The position numbers and the translations under genes are program-made. The notes under the pieces were generated by a model. It was not told the origin of the DNA. It worked only from the letters and a program-made list of their open reading frames with translations, and made no database searches. A stretch of DNA of 64,000 bases from Chryseobacterium tructae (GTDB taxonomy: Bacteria > Bacteroidota > Bacteroidia > Flavobacteriales > Weeksellaceae), in assembly GCF_030409875.1 (NCBI RefSeq), contig NZ_JAUFQR010000001.1, positions 434,001 to 498,000 of the forward strand, given 5' to 3'. Below, piece after piece: positions 58,512 to 64,000 of this stretch; positions within the stretch are counted from its first letter, which is position 1, and every line of letters begins with the position of its first letter.

Positions 58512-59253
58512 GTATATTTTCTTTTTTATTTAAAATATAAAAAGCCCTTTGTGCTGCCTTTTCTTCAGCCTTTTTCTTGGAGGTTTCTGTAGCGTTGGCA
58601 ATCTTTTCATCCCCAAGCCATACATGACAACGGAACATAATTGCTTTATTGGCCTGTATTTCCTCGCAGGTTTCGTACTTTATATTTACCTTCTTCTTCT
58701 GACTCCATTCAAGTAGCAGCCCTTTATAGCTGACAATTTTGTTCTCAAGTTTGTTAATTTCAGAAGGCGTCAGTAGTTTTTCCAAAATGATTCTTCTACA
58801 AGCATCATAATGGAAATCCAGATAAATAGCACCGATTAAAGCCTCAAATAAATTGCCGGAAATATTCTCCCCTAGAGCTGAAGAATTATTCTGCTTTTGC
58901 AGAAGATCGGTAAGCTTAAGGTCTTCCCCTAATTTATTAAGATTTTTCCTATTAACAATCTTAGATTTCATTTGAGTCAGATATCCTTCATTAGCCTGAG
59001 GATAGGTCTGGAACAAATGACAAGAAATAATTGTACCCAAAACAGAATCTCCCAAAAATTCAAGCCTTTCGTAATTAATGTCTTGATTTTTAGAAGAATT
59101 TTTTAAAGAAAAAGCCTCGCGGTAAAGAGCCATATTTTGTACCTCTGCACCTAAAACTTTTCTAAGCTCGGTACTGAGAAAATAATCTCTTTCCGTTAGT
59201 TGTCTTTTTCTTTTTTTGAGAAGGAATTTAGAAAAGTATTTCTGTAACTCCAT
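58489..59253 (-). CDS. rnc: Ribonuclease III
   Basis: A 254-aa double-stranded-RNA endonuclease acting in rRNA and mRNA processing. The catalytic signature NYERLEFLGDSVLGTIIS lies near residues 60-77, and the second acidic site in GNLFEALIGAIYLD. A C-terminal double-stranded RNA-binding domain runs from about 170 (YKGLLLEWSQKKKVNIKYE ... KKKAEEKAAQRAFYIL). The gene is intact, 9 nt after the repaired fabF stop. Confidence 0.96.
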   Translation of the reverse strand: MELQKYFSKFLLKKRKRQLTERDYFLSTELRKVLGAEVQNMALYREAFSLKNSSKNQDINYERLEFLGDSVLGTIISCHLFQTYPQANEGYLTQMKSKIVNRKNLNKLGEDLKLTDLLQKQNNSSALGENISGNLFEALIGAIYLDFHYDACRRIILEKLLTPSEINKLENKIVSYKGLLLEWSQKKKVNIKYETCEEIQANKAIMFRCHVWLGDEKIANATETSKKKAEEKAAQRAFYILNKKENILGNSKTL

Positions 59254-59262
59254 TCATTGAAT

Positions 59263-60506
59263 TTAGATTTTCTTAAATAGAACGCAAGCATTATGCCCGC
59301 CAAATCCAAAAGTATTGCTCATGGCTACTTTTACATCTTTCTTCACAGCAGAATTAAACGTAAAGTTTAGTCTGCTATCGATCTTTTCATCATCAGTAAA
59401 ATGGTTAATGGTAGGAGGAACAACACCATGAATAATAGTTCCTAACGCAGCAATAGCTTCAATAACTCCGGCAGCTCCTAAAGGTGACCTGTCATTGATT
59501 TTGTAGAATTAATCTGAATATCATAAGCGTGCTCGCCTAATAATTTCGAAATTGCATTGGATTCTGCGATGTCTCCTAATGGAGTAGAAGTACCATGCAT
59601 GTTGATATGATCTACTTCATCAGCAGTTAAGCCTGCATCGTCCAAACAGTTTTTCATTACCAGATAAGCGCCAAGACCTTCAGGATGTGGAGCCGTCATA
59701 TGATATGCATCTGCACTCATACCACCTCCTAATAATTCTGCATAAATTGTAGCACCACGTTTTACCGCATGCTCATATTCTTCAAGAATAATACTTCCCG
59801 CACCTTCACCTAATACAAATCCATCTCTGTCTTTGTCAAAAGGTCTTGAAGCTGTTGTAGGATCATCATTTCTTGTAGAAAGTGCCATCATTGCATTAAA
59901 TCCACCGACACCACTTGCTGTAACGGCAGCTTCAGAGCCTCCGCACACAATCACGTCTGCTTTTCCTAATTGGATAAGCATCTTGGAATCAATTATAGCA
60001 TTAGCTGAAGATGCACATGCAGATACTGTTGTATAATTAGGGCCGTGGAAACCATATTCAATTGAGATCTGACCAGGGGTCATATCTGCAATCATTTTAG
60101 GAATGAAAAACGGATTAAATCTTGGAATTTCCGTATTAGCCCATCCTAAAACTTCTGTTTCAAATGTTTCCAAACCTCCGATTCCGGAGCCCCAAATTAC
60201 ACCAACTCTGTTTTTATCTACATTATCTTCAATAATACCAGAATGTTCTACTGCTTCTCTAGCAGCAACAAGTCCCAGCTGAGTATTTCTATCCATTTTT
60301 TTAGACTCTTTCTTATCGAAATGCTGTAATGGATCGAAATTTTTCACTTCACAAGCGAACTTGGTTTTAAAGTTTGTGGCATCAAAAAGAGTAATCGGAG
60401 CGGCTCCGCTCTCACCTTTCACAAGATTTTCCCAGTATTCTTTTGCATTATTTCCGATTGGTGTTATTGCTCCAAAACCTGTTACAACTACTCTTTTTAA
60501 TTCCAT
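59263..60506 (-). pseudogene. fabF: Beta-ketoacyl-ACP synthase II FabF, one frameshift
   Basis: Chain-elongating condensing enzyme of fatty-acid synthesis; 414 aa when repaired, the normal length. N-terminus MELKRVVVTGFGAITPIGNN, nucleophile Cys in VSACASSANA, and first catalytic His in HGTSTPLGD. Frame is lost at 59480-59482 (a T missing on the coding strand in CACCTTTAGGAG), precisely at the second catalytic His motif. Repair gives MTGHLLGAAGVIEAIAALGT, then the intact end NTFGFGGHNACVLFKKI. Since fabF is essential in most bacteria without a second KAS, a sequencing indel is the best explanation. It lies 34 nt downstream of acpP. Confidence 0.93.
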
Positions 60507-60540
60507 AAACTTTGTTTAATTTCTTTTTTGTTGAAGAATA

Positions 60541-60780
60541 TTATTTATTTACTACTTCTTCGATGTAAGCGATAGCGTGCCCTACAGTAGTAATTTTTTC
60601 AGCTTGGTCATCAGGGATCTGAATGTTAAATTCTTTTTCAAATTCCATGATTAACTCAACTGTATCTAGTGAATCTGCTCCTAAATCGTTAGTGAAGCTA
60701 GCTTCAGGAGTTACTTCTGTTTCTTCAACGTCAAGCTTATCAGCGATGATAGCTTTTACTCTTGATGCAATGTCTGACAT
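60541..60780 (-). CDS. acpP: Acyl carrier protein
   Basis: A 79-aa acidic carrier for growing fatty acids. The phosphopantetheine attachment Ser is in [19 protein letters not shown] (DSL motif, about residue 38). The start [20 protein letters not shown] is typical. First gene of acpP-fabF-rnc-IPExxxVDY-pyk, with a TATATTTG promoter box about 33 nt upstream. Confidence 0.97.
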   Translation of the reverse strand: MSDIASRVKAIIADKLDVEETEVTPEASFTNDLGADSLDTVELIMEFEKEFNIQIPDDQAEKITTVGHAIAYIEEVVNK

Positions 60781-60812
60781 AGTAAATTATTTTTTTAATT
60801 GTTAGATGCTGC

Positions 60813-60820
60813 AAATATAT
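60813..60820 (-). promoter_or_regulatory. -7 box of the acpP-fabF operon
   Basis: TATATTTG followed by CAGC on the minus strand, about 33 nt before the acpP ATG. Confidence 0.55.
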
Positions 60821-61173
60821 AAAATTCTTTACGATAAAACATTTTTTTAGTCTTTTTTGTGGACTGAGACTTCTCATTTTAGATGAGCTATGTTTAGTGT
60901 TTTAGTTTTCAGCTATTTATATTTGATTGTATTATAGGACTTTAATTTTTATTTTGTGATGAACTGAATTATTTTCCTGTCAAAATGTATAAAAACGTCT
61001 AAGTTTTGTCTCTTCCGGAACAAAAATGAATGAAAAAGATATCCTTTTTTTATCTATATTTGTGTGTTATGCAATTAACACGTTAGCTTTTTTAATTAAA
61101 CAAATCATATTTCTATTAAAGAATAGCTCATAGTTGTTCTCTTATTTCTATTGTTTTATTTAAAAGCTAAAAA
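60821..61173. other. Intergenic region between acpP and the acetyltransferase gene
   Basis: AT-rich, no gene. A + strand -7 box TATATTTG at 61055-61062 would give the acetyltransferase a leader of about 105 nt. Nothing else recognisable. Confidence 0.5.
61055..61062 (+). promoter_or_regulatory. Possible -7 box of the CatB-like gene
   Basis: TATATTTG followed by TGTG, about 110 nt before the ATG. Confidence 0.4.
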
Positions 61174-61803
61174 ATGAAAAATTTCTTTGAAAGTCCTTTT
61201 AAAGGCAAAATCATACAAGACCATATTCAAAACCCTAATATTATCGCTGGTAAATATTCCTATTACTCCGGATATTACCATGGTCATTCCTTTGATGACT
61301 GTGCCCGATATCTGCCTCCTGACAGAAATGATGTAGATAAACTGATTATTGGTTCCTATTGTTCTATTGGAAGTGGTGCCAGCTTTATCATGTGTGGAAA
61401 TCAGGGACATCGATATGATTGGATATCAAGCTTTCCCTTCTTTTATATGTCTGAAGTAGAATGTTTCCAAGAGAGTAAAGATGCTTTCAAAGCGGCAGGA
61501 GACACTATTGTTGGAAATGATGTTTGGATTGGAACGGAAGCTATGATCATGGCAGGTGTTAAAATCGGAGATGGAGCCGTCATTGGAAGCCGGGCATTGG
61601 TGACAAAAGATGTTGAGCCTTATACTATTGTAGGGGGTAATCCTGCAAGACCAATCAGAAAAAGGTTTAGTGAGCATCATATAGCATTGCTACTTGAAAT
61701 GAGATGGTGGGAGTGGGATGAAAGTATTTTGAGGAAAGCAATTTCAATAATTTGCTCTGAGAATATTGATGAGCTGTATGAATTTTTTAAACGACTTGAA
61801 TAA
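61174..61803 (+). CDS. CatB-related O-acetyltransferase (xenobiotic acetyltransferase)
   Basis: A 209-aa left-handed beta-helix (hexapeptide) acetyltransferase of the CatB/Vat group, which can acetylate chloramphenicol or streptogramins with acetyl-CoA. Start [18 protein letters not shown]. The active-site His lies in [16 protein letters not shown], and the hexapeptide coils in [20 protein letters not shown] and [17 protein letters not shown], then [15 protein letters not shown]. Trimeric and cytosolic. Chryseobacteria carry such genes chromosomally. Composition is like the neighbours, so recent acquisition is not indicated; actual drug activity is untested. Confidence 0.9.
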   Translation: MKNFFESPFKGKIIQDHIQNPNIIAGKYSYYSGYYHGHSFDDCARYLPPDRNDVDKLIIGSYCSIGSGASFIMCGNQGHRYDWISSFPFFYMSEVECFQESKDAFKAAGDTIVGNDVWIGTEAMIMAGVKIGDGAVIGSRALVTKDVEPYTIVGGNPARPIRKRFSEHHIALLLEMRWWEWDESILRKAISIICSENIDELYEFFKRLE

Positions 61804-61809
61804 ATTATG

Positions 61810-61835
61810 AAAAGATCCTCTCAAGGGATCTTTTT
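61810..61835 (+). terminator. Terminator of the CatB-like gene
   Basis: AAAAGATCC/GGATCTTTT hairpin with a T tract. Confidence 0.75.
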
Positions 61836-61965
61836 GTAATTTATTGACAAACAGATTTCTGCTGGAATAGATTGTTTTTAGTGATAAATATCTATCATAT
61901 TTCTTTTCATGATAGGGTGAAAAGTGTACTTTTACTGCCTATTTTAATAAAACTAATAACGAGAC

Positions 61966-63576
61966 ATGAAAAAAAATTATGTCATCGCACTTTTACTTGG
62001 TGCGGTATGTGGTGTTTCTGCTCAGAAAGTCATGTGGCAAAAAGACATTAAGTCTTCTACACAGGATTTTTTAAGCCAGGTTATAACAACCATTGATCAA
62101 CAGTATCTTATCACAGGAAGCTCTATTCAGAGTGACAAACAACAAACTTCAGGCAATAAGCAGAACAACGGTTACGATTTCCATTTAGTGAAATTAAATC
62201 AACAAGGAGAAGAGGATTGGGAGAAGTTTTTCTCAGGAAATAATCACGATTATTTATCAGCTACAGTAAACACTCAGGATGGAGGATTTCTTCTTGCAGG
62301 GACTTCGTATTCTGGGAAGGCTTTGGATAAAAAAGAGGGATCTAAAGGCGGATCAGATATCTGGCTGATCCGGATCAATGAATTTGGCGATGAAATCTGG
62401 CAGAAAACTTTGGGAACTTCTTCCGATGAAGAAGCTAAAGCAGTGATTCAAAGTACCGATTTAGGTTTTTTTATTGCCGGAAATATGCAAAATTCGCCCA
62501 AGGGCTATGGTTCTAAAGATGTCTGGATCATCAGGCTGGACAAAGATGGAAAAGAATTGTCTCAACTCGTATTAGGCGGCAGAGGTTTAGATGAAGTAGA
62601 GAAAATGATTCCGACGAAAGATGGTGGAGCTTTATTGGGAATTTATTCCAGAAGTCCAGAGGTAACTGGAGATACGCCTCGCGAAACAAACTCAGCTTCC
62701 GAACCTCGTATCACGAATCCCATATCTCGCATTGCAAAGTCCACAGAAAACTTTGGTGAAGGCGACTATTGGATCGTTAAACTGGATAAAAATGGAAAAG
62801 TAGAATGGGAAAAGAACTTTGGGGGTAAAGCAGACGATCATATCAGAACCCTGGCTTTAACTTCAAATGGCTACATCATTGGTGGTGAATCCCGTTCCGA
62901 AAGATCAGGCAACAAAACCGTAGGCATTGAAGAAGGCACAGACCTATGGGTGATCGCTCTTAATGAAAGAGGGGATGAACAATGGCAAAAGTCCTACAAC
63001 TTTAAAAATCGTGATATCCTGATGGGAATGAGCGTGATTCACTCATCGGATGACAAATCTTCAAAAGGAATTTTGTTAGGCGGTTATACCCAGGCAGAAG
63101 GAAGAGTAGAAAAGGATGATGAGACCTTCTGGATGCTGTATCTGGATGGAAACGGAAACGAGCAATGGCGAAAACATGTGAGTGGAGAATCCAGACAGAA
63201 AGAAGAAAGGCTTTCAGATCTGAAACTCAACAGAGATGGTTCTATTGTTCTTGCCGGAACCAGTGGGAAAGAATTGGGTAAAGAAAACTGGAAAGTTGTA
63301 AAACTGGGGGATAAGCAGGTCAATGATCTGATCGAAAAATATGATATCAAGATCTATCCGAATCCTGTATCCGATTATGCCTATGTAGAAATCGGCTTTG
63401 ACTTTAAGGACGCTGATATTCTTGTGTATGATATGAGCGGAAGGCAAATTCAAAATTTAAAAACTAAAAATAAAGTAACCAAAATCAATACTCAACCCCT
63501 GGTGCAGGGAGCTTATCTGGTAACAATAAAAACAGATACAGACAAAGCAGCCAGTGCAAAACTGATTAAGAAATAA
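61966..63576 (+). CDS. T9SS type A sorting-domain protein with beta-propeller-like repeats
   Basis: A 536-aa secreted protein. Signal peptide MKKNYVIALLLGAVCGVSA. About six repeats of ~55-70 residues share a blade-like pattern, for example DGGFLLAGTS followed by SDIWLIRINEFGDEIWQKTL, and again KDVWIIRLDKDGKE and DYWIVKLDKNGKVEWEKNFG. The C-terminus (DIKIYPNPVSDYAYVEIGFD ... GAYLVTIKTD ... KLIKK) is a T9SS type A sorting domain. Its stop codon overlaps the next ATG (TAATG), so it is tightly coupled to the RHS-like gene. Confidence 0.88.
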   Translation: MKKNYVIALLLGAVCGVSAQKVMWQKDIKSSTQDFLSQVITTIDQQYLITGSSIQSDKQQTSGNKQNNGYDFHLVKLNQQGEEDWEKFFSGNNHDYLSATVNTQDGGFLLAGTSYSGKALDKKEGSKGGSDIWLIRINEFGDEIWQKTLGTSSDEEAKAVIQSTDLGFFIAGNMQNSPKGYGSKDVWIIRLDKDGKELSQLVLGGRGLDEVEKMIPTKDGGALLGIYSRSPEVTGDTPRETNSASEPRITNPISRIAKSTENFGEGDYWIVKLDKNGKVEWEKNFGGKADDHIRTLALTSNGYIIGGESRSERSGNKTVGIEEGTDLWVIALNERGDEQWQKSYNFKNRDILMGMSVIHSSDDKSSKGILLGGYTQAEGRVEKDDETFWMLYLDGNGNEQWRKHVSGESRQKEERLSDLKLNRDGSIVLAGTSGKELGKENWKVVKLGDKQVNDLIEKYDIKIYPNPVSDYAYVEIGFDFKDADILVYDMSGRQIQNLKTKNKVTKINTQPLVQGAYLVTIKTDTDKAASAKLIKK

Positions 63577-64000
63577 TGAAGAAAACTGTGGTAAAATTAG
63601 GTGCATTGTTCTTTTTGCTTACTGTGGGCAATATCGATGCACAAACAAGTACATTAACCAATAATATTGTAGACTTTTCAAGTATAAAAGAATCTGAAGG
63701 AACGGCTAATGTTGATATTCCTTTACATCAGATGTCAATAAAAGGGTATACGCTTCCCGTTAGTATATATTACAATGGAGGAGGAGTTAAGGTAGATAAT
63801 GAAAGTAGTAATATTGGGCAGAATTGGGAATTGTCTTCCCAAGGAGTAATATCTCGTTCTGCTCATTCCAATTTTGATGAAAGTACCGAGCGTGTAGTAG
63901 CCAGTGGTAAAATAAAATGGTATCCTGTGGGTGATAATCCATATGGAGGAAATTATGTTGAGTGTATAGGAATAGATGTGATACCTTCAAAGGGGTACTT
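63576..64000 (+). CDS. RHS/YD-repeat-like secreted protein, 5' part only
   Basis: An open frame of 141 codons with no stop before the window ends. Signal peptide MKKTVVKLGALFFLLTVGNIDA. The mature start (SEGTANVDIPLHQMSIKGYT, LPVSIYYNGGGVKVDNESSN, IGQNWELSSQGVISR) is the typical N-terminal region of large Bacteroidota RHS-repeat proteins, which often run to over 1,000 residues and can end in a variable toxin. The ATG overlaps the previous stop codon by one base. The toxin or immunity parts, if any, lie outside the window. Confidence 0.8.
   Translation, partial: MKKTVVKLGALFFLLTVGNIDAQTSTLTNNIVDFSSIKESEGTANVDIPLHQMSIKGYTLPVSIYYNGGGVKVDNESSNIGQNWELSSQGVISRSAHSNFDESTERVVASGKIKWYPVGDNPYGGNYVECIGIDVIPSKGY

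Noticed and set aside
61426..61680. Minus-strand frame within the CatB-like gene
   Set aside because: Shadow of the hexapeptide-repeat coding region.

Overview
The window reads as chromosome of a flavobacterium close to Chryseobacterium (Weeksellaceae, Bacteroidota). The DNA is AT-rich. Its promoters follow the Bacteroidota pattern (TAnnTTTG -7 boxes, sometimes with a TTG about 18-19 nt upstream). Its proteins include many families largely confined to this phylum: BshB1, DUF3276, DUF2480, DUF6452/DUF6048, IPExxxVDY, ribosomal protein THX, and type IX secretion (T9SS) substrates. Most of it is ordinary core genome. I see no prophage, CRISPR array, insertion sequence or rRNA operon.

Layout. 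1-0.9 kb: bacillithiol gene bshB1 and tRNA-His. 1.2-6.7 kb: a small unknown protein and a giant DUF4132 protein. 6.8-10.8 kb: DUF3276, an ABC exporter, then nusB, a DUF1573 lipoprotein and yajC. 10.9-13.4 kb: SDR oxidoreductase, MscS channel and a YcxB-like protein. 13.5-16.8 kb: the Ku-LigD end-joining operon. 17-19.1 kb: a Crp/Fnr regulator and purA. 19.2-25.4 kb: hypothetical proteins, aspS, a MATE exporter, THX and a DUF937 protein. 25.5-31.6 kb: GT-C-like membrane protein, DUF2480, lpxB, GH99-like hydrolase and ComEC. 31.7-35.2 kb: sdhCAB. 35.5-39.7 kb: a TlpA-like lipoprotein, then rlmD-DUF6452-DUF6048. 40.3-45.5 kb: a giant FN3/GEVED T9SS surface protein. 45.7-49 kb: coaE, an MBL hydrolase, PaiB and ruvB. 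49.3-56.4 kb: histidine-degradation genes hutI and hutG with a DUF695 protein and a BCCT transporter between them, then an aldehyde dehydrogenase. 56.6-60.8 kb: acpP-fabF-rnc-IPExxxVDY-pyk. 61.2-64 kb: a CatB-type acetyltransferase, then a T9SS repeat protein directly coupled to an RHS-like protein cut by the window edge.

A dominant anomaly is that seven genes (DUF4132, ligD, purA, a MATE exporter, a DUF937 protein, the FN3/GEVED protein and fabF) carry nine frame breaks. Every break is repaired by adding back exactly one base, mostly in a short A or T run. purA and fabF are normally essential, so under-called homopolymers in the assembly explain this better than real gene decay. I annotate these genes over their full repaired span and mark them as frameshifted.

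The parts most likely to hold undescribed biology are three: the DUF4132 giant with its small upstream partner, the T9SS-RHS pair at the right edge (possibly a polymorphic-toxin locus continuing outside the window), and the TlpA-like lipoprotein that has lost its redox cysteines.
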